From positions 9,002-73,001 of the forward strand of contig QNGE01003500.1 in the NCBI GenBank assembly GCA_008508345.1: 64,000 bases of DNA, written 5' to 3'. Under the pieces are notes generated by a model. It saw only the letters and a program-made list of their open reading frames with translations. It was not told the origin of the DNA and did not search any database. Source of the stretch: Paragonimus westermani (taxonomy: Eukaryota; Platyhelminthes; Trematoda; Plagiorchiida; Troglotrematidae). Of the stretch, positions 25,759 to 38,750 are shown in pieces (positions within the stretch are counted from its first letter, which is position 1; every line of letters starts with the position of its first letter). Position numbers and translations under genes: made by a program.

Positions 25759-28700
25759 GTAACTATGGGTGGCAAGTAATGAGAAATTACAAGAGATCAC
25801 ACGAATAACATCAACCTTGATACGAAACAGATTGAGCTACCATTTCCCTCAATTATTCAGGCTGAGTGAAGATTCGTTCAGCGCTGATACGTGATTATAC
25901 ATCAATTCACAGTGACAATGCTCCACTTTAAAAGCTCGTTCTGGCTGAGTCAGCTTAATGTTTCTTATAGATTACGACCAGATTTTGTGCGCAGTGTGCT
26001 TCCGAATTACGTTAGGTTGACTAACAGTGTATAGAAGTGTGGGCTGAATACCCATCTGTTGTGTTATCCATTCACGCACACACTTCGGCATTCGGGACGG
26101 ACACAGTCGACCTAGAAGTTCCAATTTTCATAGGTCACTGCGAAGATGATGGTAACTGCTTATCGTGCAAATTTGATTGCAGCTGGCTGTTGCGCAGAGG
26201 ACGTCCGAGTGAATTCCTTTTTTCTCTGAATTTACATAGAGTAGATATCTTGTACAACAACTTGCCAGGAGAGCAAAACATTCCATTTTGTTACGAATTT
26301 GAGCAATACTAGCGGGACGTTGTTTGTAGAAGAAGAAAATCAAATAATACGTCATTCTTTTGACATAGTATCAAGACAAAAACCTCTTAGAAATGTCGAC
26401 TAGGTTGGCGCGTAGAATCACCCAATGCTGAAATCATTCGAACGTTGTGTTTATCACAGCAAATGGTTGTTCTTATTTGTTGAACCCTGCTGAATTCTCA
26501 TTCACCGCATGTAAATTAATAACATGAAAAATGAAATTCAACCTGCGGGGGCTACTTAAATCAGTCTGTAACGTTCGTTTGAATTGCTCAAGTACTTCTC
26601 AAGTCTAACAAGATAAGTGATGTCTCAAAATTCGGATGGCCAGAGTTCTGGACCTCGCACAGACAAAGAGATGACGTTATTTGTGTCGAATTTAAAATGT
26701 ACATAGTTGAGCACTAACTGAAAACTCATGCCTGAGTGATTGCAAGATAACTGTATTTTGAAGTGTTCTGCTTATTGTGCGTTCTTGTCAGCCATATGAA
26801 CAAGCCATTTATTCAACAAAACCATTCGAATTGAATATGCATGATCTGCGAACGTGATAGCGCTATCAGTGAGACTACGGTTCAAGTGTCAAACTAGTTA
26901 ATCGAGTGAAAGAAATATGTCAATGTGAATAACAATAAAATCTTATATATAAATATGTATATTGTAACAATATAACATATGAAGACAAATTGGATGGAAG
27001 TGAACTCCATGAATCTATCTCGGTTTCACTGACTGGAGTAATTTGCTTTTTTGTGGAAAATACACCTGCATTAAAATAGACTTGACGTTGCTTATTCGGT
27101 CATTCTCACCTGCTGAATAGTAAACGTACTGAATCAATAATACAGTTGTTCACTACCCACTCAGAAGTTAGCATCTTTTTGTGTTTGCCAAAATTTCAAC
27201 GCGATGGAATTGTTTTATAATCGTAACTAGAGGGTTGACATTCTCAATGAAATCGATTGAAAAGCATGCTAGCTAGTCGGTTTTCATAACAGAATAAACA
27301 CGATGCATTAGCCATATTCCCCCCGTAAAAAGTGATGTCACAATATTCCTATTGTAATTACTCACAGAGTTCGCGCACAGTCTAGTTGAATTTGCTCTAA
27401 AAGTTGGAAGTGATTAAGATTAGACAATAAACAAAGTAGGTTTGACTAAAGCAACGAAGTATTATCAAACAATGAGTATAAACCAGAACTCCAAATACGG
27501 TTTACTCAGGCTAACACCGAAAACACTTGGATAACCACGTTTTGGCTCGAGCGGTGAAGTATGAAAAAGTATTGAATTCATAAACGAAAGAACTGTAACA
27601 CATGTTCATATTATGGCAAACGTAAGATCAGTAACGCGTATCAGTCTTTTGTTTTGTCTTCGGAGAAGGTGAGTCAAAACAGGTAATTAATCACGATGTG
27701 TTAATGAATCGAAACCCGCGTGAAAGTCAAGCAATTTTGTGCACGCAGACCGCTTTCAGATACGCCAAGTTTTAGAGAAAATATCTCAGCCTAATCCTTG
27801 GGGAATATTCTACTGGTAAAATTGTCCTAATCGTAAAAGCAATCAAAGTCGAAGATTTGTTGTTACACAACTTGTTAGATGTAAACGTGTGGCCTGTTCA
27901 CATGCCTAGTCAAATCTGCCCCGGAACTAAGGTGATATACGCCTGTCATCCGTGTGACAAAATTTGCATGCTAATTGGAATGTTAACCTACCAACTGAGT
28001 GGATAACAAAATCTGTTTGCGAACTTTTCAATCTAGGTTTTTTAGCCAATTTCAAATTTTACACAAATAACCGACTTAAGTTGAAAGAGATTTTTCGGTG
28101 TATGCTAGGCTTATGAACTTCCTGAATGAGTATCTCTTGTCATATCCATGCATGTCTTTCGGGGTGGTTTTAACTAATGAAGTGACAATTTTGTCTCTAT
28201 GTGTGCACAAAGTTGCTATATGCAGTTAATTTCCAAGGTACGAACGCACTTTTTACTCATAAACCAATTCGGAGGCATGCTACTCTTTAAAGTCATCTGG
28301 TTGCTGAAGTCAGAAAAAGACCTACGTTGAACAGTCCATCTGTCAGTTGCCTCAATCCTGCAATGGTTAGCTGGTTGTCATCTGCAAACTTCCTGTACAG
28401 ACAGCCAGTCAGTCTTTAAAAACGAACAAGAATTCCGATTTTCAAGTCAAACATAATTTAGTTCGGTCACTCAACTGACCACACGATTCCTACCAAAAAT
28501 ATGAGGATGCACGAGAAAAATGAAAGAAATCCGACCAAAAAAGGTCATGAAACTAAAGCCGGAAAGTGACTCACTGCACACCAAACAAGAAACTAGTGTG
28601 AATGCTTAAACGTCAGAGGCAATATGTTACCCTGAAGAGAGTGCATGACATTATTTTAGTTCACTGAGCTTCTAGAGTCATGCGGCTAGATATTCTGTAA

Positions 28701-29414
28701 CATCCAAGTAGGTCATAATCACGTTTGAAAATTGCTACTTCGTTACCACATATCTGGTAATCAGTGGAGGTCTAAAGTCACGAGGTCATTAAATTTTCTC
28801 AGACCACGACGCTTTGTCAACGATGGTCAGAATAAAGAGTTGCGTGGGTGGTTTACAGTTACCACTAGAAGAAGCATGTGAAATTTCGGACCATTACGTT
28901 AAGAACATTATCAAGATAACTCTGATGTGAATACAGCATAGTTCTAACAATCTTCATTTGAGTTGTGTTTGCACAAACAACAGCAACGTTACTTTTCTCT
29001 GGAGAATGTGCAGATGCGTCCACAACCTTTGGAAAGTAGTGATTAGACCAGTAAAACTATAAGTGGACAGATGTCGGAGGAATATTGTTTGTTCTGTTTA
29101 CTGAGTCGGCAAAACGTACCTGTATTCTTGTGAAGAAAATCATGGGGTTAGAAATAAGACCAGATAATAAACGGATGCCTGACCACATGATTGATGTTCA
29201 GCAGTCATCAGATAATCGAACAGCGCTAGACAAACTAGATAACGTCAGGATTGGCCGGTGTTTCTGTACATGCAGTCTGTTGAGAGATGGATGGCATTAA
29301 CTGCACCCGTCCCCTTTTTCTCTTAATCTATAAGCTCCGATACAGTTCACAATCTCGTACAGATCCGAATTATGCTGAATGAATAAAATTACGTGGTTTG
29401 TACTTACTTGACAG
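25759..29414. other. No supported gene; possible intron
   Basis: AT-rich in places (for example about 26941-26975). A plus-strand frame at 29085-29300 follows a pyrimidine-rich tract ending in ACTGAG and has protein-like composition, but I could not place a donor for it. Nothing else was recognised. Confidence 0.35.
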
Positions 29415-29546
29415 TTGGGTGATCCAGCTGTTAAATGCGAAACGTACTTAGAAATAGTTGTTTACACGTTACTCCAAGCTCATAAAATGGTTATTTTGTG
29501 TGTGATAGTGACAGCCCTGCCCGAGGGACAGCAAAATCTACAAATA
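29415..29546 (+). CDS. Candidate internal exon, unknown protein (phase 0-0)
   Basis: A 132-nt open segment (44 codons) lies between an acceptor (TACTTACTTGACAG) and a consensus donor (A|GTAAGT). Both junctions are phase 0. The peptide has an amphipathic-helix look (ETYLEIVVYTLLQAHKMVI) followed by ALPEGQQNLQI. No domain was recognised. It sits about 280 bp upstream of the left arm of a Penelope-like element, so that element would lie in an intron. The evidence is the combination of two good splice sites and a length divisible by three. Chance is possible. Confidence 0.3.
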
Positions 29547-29827
29547 GTAAGTACTTGCAAAATGCCGGCATGCTGTTTGTTCATTAACCGCGTCACCATG
29601 GAATGTACTATGTGCTGTTTATACCGTCTGAGAAGCATTCAATCCATGTCGTTTTTTTGGTTGGCACATGATACCATGGGACGTGATTACACAAGTAATA
29701 AAAATCTATAACCTGGACAGTACCACTGAATAAGAACGCGCAAGATAATCATATGAGGCACCAGAGACAGACTTCTACAGATATTTAATCCATGCCACCC
29801 ACTTTTTAAAAAAAATATTTCCGCATC

Positions 29828-29903
29828 GACTCATCAGTAACGAACTTACAATAACATGGGTAGGTATTTTTTAAAACAGTCGATTTGAGGGGTGGATAAT
29901 CAA
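29828..29903 (+). repeat. PLE terminal arm, left (inverted copy of 31190-31264)
   Basis: This 76-bp stretch is the reverse complement of 31190-31264 with about five substitutions. Similarity may continue outward with indels (ATGC...CACTTT on both sides). The minus strand of this arm carries CTGATGAG (29837-29830), followed 8 bases later by a GAAA (29821-29818). This is the order of the conserved core of a hammerhead ribozyme, a motif reported in pLTRs of Penelope-like elements. Stem pairing does not look complete here. Confidence 0.75.
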
Positions 29904-31189
29904 ACAAATACCTGGACAGAATCAATCTTGCCAATGAACTGATGTGCTCTATAGATGTTCACTCACTTTTCAAAAATGTCCCGCTGCGTGAAACGATTGA
30001 CTACATTTGTGAGCTCGTTGAAATGAGTCACACTTCGTTGCCACTTCCCACCGACATATTGAAGGAAACTTTGCTGCTCCGTACTGAAAATGTCAGTTTT
30101 CGTTTCCTTGAGCAGTCCTACCGTTAAATAGACGGAGTAGCCATCTTAGCAGAATTTTTCATGCTAAAAATTGAGCAACAAATGGCTACGGAGGTAGAAA
30201 ACTTGTCATATTACAAACGTTACGTCGATGACACCTTAATTGTCAGTCGATCTAAACAGATGATAGATAACCTGGTGCAACGTCTAAATAGTTGCCATCC
30301 TAATCTAAAGGTCACTTGTGAAGTTGAGGTCGGCAACTGCCTGCCATTTTTAGATATCTTAATAAGTCGTCCGGAAGATGGCTCGGTTGGAAGAACCGTG
30401 TATAGGAAACTAACATGGTCAGGTCAATACCTAAACTTTAGCAGCTTCACACCGATCCAACAAAAACGAGCACTGGTAAATACTGTTTTCACAAGAGCAA
30501 GGCGAATCTGTACGCCCGACAGCCTCGCGGAGGAACTAGATCTGATTACGTCTGTCCTACATTCAAATGGTTACCCCAAATGTTTCATAGATAGGCACAG
30601 TAGACAAAAATTACCATCCGAAAAGGTGGTCACTGTAGAGAAGAAGAGAGTCTACATAGAGCTATATTTTAGGGGTGATTATGTCATGCAGCAAACAACA
30701 CGGCGATTAATAAATTCAATTAAACAAACATTTAATGCAGCTGAACTCCATGTAATCGCTCGGACTCAGAAACAACCAGTTCCTTCAATCAAAGAAGATC
30801 AGCCTATCGGCGTCACTCCACACTGTGTTTACCAATTTGTATGTAACTGCGGAGAAGGTTACATAGGCAGAACCGAAAGATGCTTCAGCTCTAGAACGAA
30901 GGAACATTTAACTAAATGGGTACAGAAGTCCGTGTTACCGGGAAATGGTAATGTTTCTGAAACGCACAAACAGCCAGTTTCCTCAGTCGCTAGACACATC
31001 TTGACCACCGGTTATGCTACCGATCCATCTTGTGCATGCAAAATCCTGTTGCGCTATTCCAACCCGAGATTTTTACGGTTTGCTGAAGCAGTTGCAATTA
31101 ATCGACTCAAACCAGCTCTCTGTGTTCAGAAACAACTGTTCGTGAACCTGACCCTTCTCTGGACTTAATATCTTATCCTAACTCGCTTA
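29904..31189 (+). pseudogene. Penelope-like element: 5'-truncated RT palm, linker and GIY-YIG endonuclease
   Basis: The frame starts about 20 bp inside the left arm with palm motif A (MCSIDVHSLFKNVPLRETID, from 29942). A TAA at 30125-30127 sits where other copies have Gln before DGVAMGSPLG, and about seven residues of that conserved loop are missing (IDGVAILAEF). From 30161 a 335-codon frame is open to 31168. It holds YVDD (residues 21-24), NCLPFLDILI, the thumb/linker (FTRARRICTP, FRGDY, FNAAELHVIA) and the Cys entry plus GIY-YIG (CNCGEGYIGRTER, residues 228-240). RTKEHLTKWV and the family C-terminus FAEAVAINRLKPALCVQKQL follow. In function it would copy RNA at a nick made by its own nuclease. 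The lost fingers, stop and loop deletion make the RT inactive, while the nuclease half is intact. Confidence 0.9.
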
Positions 31190-31264
31190 TTGATTATCCA
31201 CCCCTCAAATCGACTGTTTTAAAAAAGCCCACACATGTTATTGTAAGTTTGTTACTGATGAGTC
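31190..31264 (-). repeat. PLE terminal arm, right (inverted copy of 29828-29903)
   Basis: Begins 21 bases after the ORF stop at 31168. Read on the plus strand it ends in CTGATGAG (31255-31262), followed by TCAGTACAAAG. The hammerhead-like GAAA of the left arm is changed to CAAA here. The core sequence ATCCACCCCTCAAATCGACT is identical in both arms after reversal. Confidence 0.75.
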
Positions 31265-34200
31265 AGTACAAAGTGTTTGCATCTACCAGTTTTCATGTTC
31301 TATCTGGTTTGTTCAAACTGTTCGAGGGAACCAAATATTTCACATTTCCTCTTCATAAATACTCATATAAGTTGATGATACCTTAAACAGGAAGAGCAGA
31401 ACTGCGTTGCAAAACAGTCCTCCTTATCAAATTAACAAAAACCAACGCATGGTAGCTGCAATCATAGAGTGAGTCATATAGGTGTCTAATTCACTTCACC
31501 CGTTTTATTTCCAACAGATTCTGCATCTTGCAAGGTTACATCATGCAATCTTACGTATAATATGGTAAACGGCAAAGCGTTGAAAGCCAACCTTTGTTTA
31601 TGTGTAATTTATATATGACAAAGTACATTAACATGGTTTTATGGTCGAACCTTTCCTACCAACCGTACGACCGAAGGCTCGACGGGACTAAACTGAGGTC
31701 CACTTTGAAACGTCGTTGCGACTTGTCCAGAAGTAATCAAGCGGTTCGAAGACAATATCCAGAAACGAATAATTCGTTAACTTTTTACGAATCAACTCAG
31801 CTTCCGTAATTGTCATCAGTCGGGAGTTCTGGAGGCAAATCCGCGTCTGTTTCCAACGAAGGACACTTTTCTCGCCAGCCCTACCTCATATATTTCGCGT
31901 AGGCAGCGACTGACAGGGACACGGGTGGTGGAAGCTATCAGGCAGTTAAACATGTTACTCTGGAAATTAGCACTATTCGAATGAGATATTGCGTGGCAGT
32001 TGGGCTTCATAGTTTAGATGATTTAGTTTTCGTTCTACACGCCTGGTGAAATTGGCTCTTGGGTCAGATAGCAGTACTGCAAATTTACTGCAGGCTGTTA
32101 TTAGAATCCTGCGGAAATAATCAACTACGAGTATCCTTCTGAAAGAACTACAAGCAATACATTGTTCTACCTTCGGATACTCCTCCGATCACTGCCGTGG
32201 CGTTTAACGATGCAACATCTGAACACGTCAGTGGATGGTTGGCCGACGAACAGTCAATCACACTTCAGGCCACTACATAACAACACTATTAAAGTGAACG
32301 TTAACATACTCTGAGAAAAGGACTTCAGTTTTGCCTACTATGAAATGGCAAGCAAAATGAAAACGTGTGATTGGCAGTAAACTTAAAATTCAATTATGGC
32401 AGACGTCGAACCGAAACAACAGCAACAGCGCTGCCTACTGGAAGGATATAAAATTGTCCATACAATTAGTTCCTGCATTCCACAGAAAACAACTTTTGGT
32501 ACAGGCAAAATAATGTCCTAGGTAATCCATATGCTAGAGTGGTCACACGTTGATCAGTGCTGTTTTGAGCCACATACAATACACAGAGTACGAGTCATAT
32601 TTTACATATCCCAGTGTTCTTGTTTAAACAAGTGTGCTGCCGGAGTGGTACAATCAAGGTTACCATTCGGTCCGTCGTTTTTCCAGCCGTTAATAACTGA
32701 ACACCTGTGCGACCACATTCCCGTTGTCTACATGCCAGTAAACCACAAGCACGTTGGCTCACAAACATAGGAAGTTGACTCACCGACTGCTTGTGCACTT
32801 CGTCCTGAAAGTCAAAGTAGAAAGTTGCAGGTTGTGTTTATTCCCTATGGTCGTTGTCCATTTCTCGGGATGGGTCAAATCGTTGCACTTTAGAGAGACG
32901 TGGTTAGGTGTGCCAAAGTTTATGCGTACGCTCTGTCCCAGTCACATCTCAGTCTTTCTCCCCTAGCTATTCCGGCTACCGCAGTATACTGTTTCGAATA
33001 TATATTTATATGTATACTGAATTATATTCTGTATGAACGCGAGGGAATATATTCCACTTTCATCCATCTTTTGAAGATGTGATCATTCGGAAACTTTCTA
33101 GGGATAAAACCTTTGTAGATAGACAGGCAGACAAGGTAGACAGAAAGACAACGTTTGCCTACAGAAGAGCTGAAGAAGACAGAATCACAGGTACTGGACC
33201 TTTCCACGCCAGTGTGATGTTCAAGAGCGTGAGACAGTCCTCTCATTAATTCTCATGCCAAAAGTCAGTTCGGTGTGCATCAAACTCACACGTTAACAAG
33301 CACCTACACTCAATAAGTGCGAGCAACTCGCAAACCAACAAAAAGAACCACTAAAAACTCATTACAAACACCAATGAATATTTGACAGATAATGGTCGCT
33401 CTCAGAAATCTTCTACAAGCTATTATTTTCCATTCCGGTGGGAAAATAGATTGATTGATTTACCGTACCAAGAGACAAACGCACTGAAATATGTAAGAAC
33501 TCCCCACAAACAGCATTCCATCTCTAAACTCTGCATTAGAAGAGTGCACGCCATACAACTACAAGCACAACTGCTACTGAGTAATCCGCCGTTGTTACTG
33601 AAAAGTAAACAATGCCCCTGTCTACTGAATTTCTCACATACATGTACACACTTCGACGAGGGTCCGGACGAAATAACCAAACCTATGTCCGGCGGTCATC
33701 AGTCCGCGCAGATCGGACACGCAGGAGAATTGCTTTTATACTTCGGGTTTGATGCACAACTTGTGGGAAATATATGTTCTGGCATGGTGTGCCGTCATTC
33801 GGAGTGAATAACACGGCCGCCTATATTTATCGAAGCGTTATCGTTGACATGAGAAGGGAAGATCGCGAGATGAACATGCTATAGTTTACTCAAAATATGT
33901 CAGAGGTCTTTGATTCTATCCACCTGCTTATTCTCTATTACGGATTTCCCACAAATGTTTCTGGATGAAGTCTAAACCACTCACATCTTGAACAGCCGTC
34001 GCAATGTTTCAGCGCAAAATAGTGTTCACGTCTATACCTCATAAAAGTGACGATATGACACTCTTGGTTGGATGAAGACTGAGAACGGCGCTAAATCGTA
34101 AGAATGTGGAAGCTGTACTCGTTTCTTCACTTCAACCATGTGCTCCCTGTATGCAATTGTTTATCTTGATTTCTCGGTCACCAGGCAGATTCGTTTCTGA

Positions 34201-37200
34201 AAATGTGACTCCCACTCTAAACGGTTACCAATAAGCGTTCGTGCATCTTCCTGTTGCTGTCTAATTCACCGTGTGTAACTGAAAATAGCGAATAAAATGT
34301 TGCTTACACGTGCATCATACATAACGACCTTAGTGATTCGCAAATTGATTTGTAACACTGCCTAAATCATGCATGTTACTGTGACCTGTGACGAATGTCG
34401 GTTGCAGGTTCAATCTTCATTTCAGGCTGACGGAAGCTCACGCCGATAATTAAAACACCCAACTCAGCACCGTTCCATCCCACTCTGCACACGAATCAAA
34501 AAACCCATCAAATGTGATAAATACTGCGAAGTGAGTGCACTTACGTAAGAATACAGCGACCTGAGACTGTTAGTTTTGTATGCAGTCGGTCCAATTCGCT
34601 TCAGATCAACAGTTTTATTTACCTCCATTCGTTTTTGCTCTAGTGACAATCAGCTGAGAAAGAGTGTTCACAAAATTAGTAAGAACAGCCGAACACATTG
34701 AGTAGGACGAACTCATTACGACAACCACTTGACCGAATAAGAAGGGATGGGAATACTAACTGCGAATTGACAAGGTAGCCAAAATCATTCATTAATCGTT
34801 GAACTGCTCCGCTTCAAAGCTACATATAATCCAGACAGCAAGAAATCAGTTCTTTATGACATTGAGGGGATACGCATACCGAACCAATGGTATCCGTTGC
34901 AGGTTGCCTCAGCGTCCGCAGTGGTTCCCCTAAAACCACTCATTATCCTGTTAGTCGCGCAAAAGCAGTGTGATGTAGTTTCAGTTTGATACTTTGTCCA
35001 ATCCACTTTGTGCATAGTGTTACTGGAGGCTAACCAGGTTTCCAGAGAGCAAAGCACACCAATCAGTGTAATATTTTTGAGCGAGCTATCCACGGCGATA
35101 TCGATAACACACAGGTTACGCCAACCGTGACATCGAATTATGGTTAAACTAAAAGAACTAGACATGCTGACGTGGTATGGATTTCGCTTATTAATAAAGC
35201 CCAAAAACTGGGAACTGTCATTGGAGGTTCAGCGTTTTGACAGCACGATTACAAACCATTGCGTCAAAGTTCGAAAATTGCACAGAAATCCCTAAACAAC
35301 ATCACGTATCTCACATTCTGTTGGTAGTTCGCTAGTTTTTGATCCGTCCTACTTATCTATCTATCTCTGTGCCTTTTATTTTCCATCACTTATGTAGGAA
35401 ATTATCTTGGTGAACAATCACCTTGTCCATTTACACTCATCGACGTAAGCTGGTACCCAACACAACGTTGCTGTTGATACGATGGAACATTTACAGCGAT
35501 TTTTGTTAACAATCAAATATTACTCACCGTAGACCGCCGTGATCAAGCAACTGTAGCGACTTGGCTCGGAATGACCGTATATTTTCTTGCCAGATTTATG
35601 TTGAGACCGTTCGCTGGCCCGATTTGGCTTGGAAACATTTTTGTCTGAGTAAGCCGTTTGGTTTGAATTCCAGGTTTTGCACCCAGTTCCGCATATATGG
35701 ACTACTGAGAAAGTCAAACGTCCGATGAGAAAAATCTCGTACATCATTACAATGCTCTCATAAGAGCCCATCAACGTGAGCTCTAACGTAGTGGTTCAAT
35801 CTGCTTCGAATTTTTTGCAAGCAGTCGTGGGTCAGCATATCCGGCTGATTGTCAACTGCTTGAAGATTGTGCGGAATAATTCGACTCTGGAGGTGGTCAA
35901 ACCTGCATCCTTAATTGCAACGGGAAAATAGCGAATAATATACCAAAGAAGTGAATGGGTTTTAAGTAATTCGCAATATACCTTGCTGTTTCGACAACAG
36001 TCATGTATGTGCGGGTTTTCCTCGTTGATTTCGTTAATAAGCGCGACGATAATTTAGACCACACACTTCGTATTCGTTGATTATCGGTTGACAGCGCATC
36101 ACAGACGTTACGACGAAGATATGTTTCACATTTTTACCGACCTACTTCAAGGATAAACAACAGTATTGGAAGATCACTTTCGTTATCTCAAATTATTTGA
36201 GTTTTTTTAGGTTTTTAGGTTTTCAAATGGTGTGATTACCTAGTATCTAATTTTACACGGAGGGAACCTCTCTTTCTCGTTCTTCTCTCATAGTGACTAT
36301 CTAAATGTATGGAGCATGAAAACAACACGTAGATATGTATCTCTCACCTAAGTTCGGCTATGCGTCTCATTCGTTGTGCTCATCACTGTCGCCAACACCC
36401 TATTCTGTCTGCCCCGATGACACACCGGACATAGTCGAACACGCCCAGATATCCAGTTTTCTACAAATGAGGTAAAAATTGTTTACTAATTCCAAATTTT
36501 AATTTACCATTTGTTTACCAGATAAAGAAGTGTATTGTTCGTTTGATATTTATGGGATCGTTTCAGAATATGATGGCAACTATGCCTTGTAATTCGACGT
36601 TTATTCAAACGCTGAGTGGTTTGTAGTTAAGGAAGAGGGTTACCTGGTTATATTTTCTTATCGCTTTTCTCGTCGAAGAATGTTCTCTACCTTTCAGGAA
36701 ACCGACTGAACGCGAAATGAATATGAACCCGAGGAAACGTAGAGGTGATGATTAGTGTGGGTACACACTACTGCAAACCGCTTACAAGAAAATCGCCGTA
36801 AATTTTGTGGTTTGGAGGACCACAGATTGTCTGGGTACAAATGACAACGTACTCTGTGATACTGCGAAACATTTTTCAGACAATCAACCACAGTTTTCAT
36901 TGATCTTCATTCACAATTGATCGCACACCCTCGCAATCAGATGCACTTTCCAGCCAGGCTCTTTTGAATAGAAGCACTAGACTCGAGTGTCGATCTCATC
37001 AGAGCTCGTTTGTAGTGGAAATCCTTGCCGCGGACGATAGTACAACTCCGGCCATGCCTTCATGAAGGGACCGTGTTGATCATAGTTATCCCTTATTTTT
37101 TTCACCAAAAGAGAAGAGTAACCCAACCTCGTTGAAACTAATGAAAACGCTCAGGTCAATCGCACTTTGCCTATGCAACTACTGCGTCAAGAAGCGTTCT

Positions 37201-38320
37201 GACAGATTCTTTGATTTACTTGAGAGAATCGGTATTCTTGGGTTATTTCTGTTTTGCAAATATATTTTCCGCCTATGGTTAAAATAACGGGGAGCGTTGT
37301 ATTTGCTCTGGTTCTAGTTTATGTTTGTCCTCCAAATACTGCTGATAAACTACACTGTTCAGTGTGGTCGTCGGAATACTAAGCTAGGTTTTTCTCCACT
37401 TAGTGCAGAATTAACATTCATGTGAGCGTTCTCTTTGATCAGCGTTTTGCACTTCGTGATCATCAACAAGGTTTTGATTATTAGTTGTACCAAAAAACCG
37501 CATAATAATTACGTTTGCAGAGGTAACAAACAGTTAACATTTAAATTACAAATGCTCGCTAAAACCCTGAGTATATGAATTAGACAACCCAGGCCAATCG
37601 TTAGGTTTCTAACTGTTGCTGCAATCTTAGCTATCATATGGAGCATTTGCTTAGGTGCTTAGGCAACAATATCTCGAAGTTGGGTGGTGCTTTCTTCACA
37701 CCATTTTCCTCTATTGTCTTATTCAATGGATGAGTATACATCCTGACTGTTGATGGTTTTATATAAAGTAGTCTGCAAACCTGGATTGTTCACTGTATTG
37801 TTGACAGTTTATTCTGGTTAACCTTGAACCAAAACTAAAACCAACCATTTCAGTTTTGGACGTAATCTCATTGTTTACTTCCGTGTGCGCAGTGTTACTC
37901 GTTATTCATCGAGAGTGCATGTTGTTCTCTGGAACCTCTTTCGAATCTATCGATTTAGTTTGAAACTAGTTCAGAGTAGTGTAAGTCAAAGACAGAGCCT
38001 ACAGAGGAAATTTGATGAGTGAGAAATGTTGAACGTTTTCCGGAAGAAGGCAACTGTATTGTCGCGGCAGTCAATTTTCTCGTAAAGATGATATTGCTTC
38101 CCTTAACATAGGTCAGAAAGTAGATCAAGTTCTTTATCTATTCATATATAACTAGATACTGGTACTTGGTTTGTTAACACAGTTATAAAGGAGGGTATTT
38201 CACGAACACTGGTTTCAGAGGTACTCACAAATTATAGTGATGACTTTTTTTCAACAGGCGAAGTTACTGAACCACTTGAGTGGAGTTCTAATTTATTGTT
38301 TTGATAGTTTACTTTGTTAG
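31265..38320. other. No confidently supported gene; weak exon candidates only
   Basis: This would be intron if the plus-strand exons on either side belong together. On the minus strand, 35528-35704 (177 nt, phase 1-1, acceptor TTTGACTTTCTCAG, donor ACG|GTGAGT) and 34880-35148 (acceptor TAGTTCTTTTAG, donor TCG|GTATGC) are splice-bounded open segments with several cysteines. They have no domain I can name. A plus-strand frame at 33382-33807 (141 codons) has no convincing donor. An AT-rich patch lies at about 32996-33060. Confidence 0.35.
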
Positions 38321-38697
38321 ATCAGTCGAGGGACGTTGACGACCAGATCCCCCTAATCTGTGAATGTCTGTCCAACTTCGCCAGCCACAGGATGTCCGTT
38401 ACCCACTTTGTGCTGAACGACTGGGGCTGTATGCGTTGTGCAATAGGATGTGACAACACTTACAAACTACTTGAATCTGTACGGCTTGTGGATATTGGGC
38501 GACTGAACTTAACTGATCTTCACTGTCACGTGTCCGCATATCAACCTCCAAACAGCTTAATTAATCCTGCTAATTCAAACGAATTGAATTCACGCCTGCG
38601 TGAAAGAAATGAGGATGTAATTTCAGATCCGGACGCAGTTCGGACTTATTTGGTTGTAATCAAGCCTTTTTTAAACTCAGCTGTTGTTCCCATCTGA
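38321..38697 (+). CDS. Candidate terminal coding exon, unknown protein
   Basis: A pyrimidine/T-rich stretch ending TTTACTTTGTTAG is followed by an open frame of about 125 codons (phase 1 start) to TGA at 38695-38697. An AATAAA signal lies at 38741-38746, about 45 bases after the stop. That spacing suits a short fluke 3' UTR. The peptide looks globular, with cysteines in its first half (LICECLSNFASHRMS, WGCMRCAIGCDNTYKLLES). Leucine-rich phrases (VRLVDIGRLNLTDLHCHVSA) follow, and the C-terminus is VVIKPFLNSAVVPI. I do not recognise a family. The LxxLxL spacing could be a leucine-rich repeat edge, but one repeat is not enough to say so. Upstream exons of this gene would lie to the left on the plus strand. 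Confidence 0.45.
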
Positions 38698-38740
38698 ATC
38701 TCCGATTTACTTGTAAATTGTTGTAAATTGTGATAACTTG

Positions 38741-38746
38741 AATAAA
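38741..38746 (+). terminator. Polyadenylation signal AATAAA
   Basis: Canonical hexamer about 45 bases downstream of the stop codon of the candidate terminal exon. It supports that exon as the 3' end of a plus-strand gene. AATAAA is common by chance in DNA of this composition, so it is only supporting evidence. Confidence 0.4.
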
Positions 38747-38750
38747 TAAC

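Noticed and set aside
33382..33807. 141-codon plus-strand frame
   Set aside because: No convincing donor, no domain and unremarkable composition; only a possible acceptor at its left edge.
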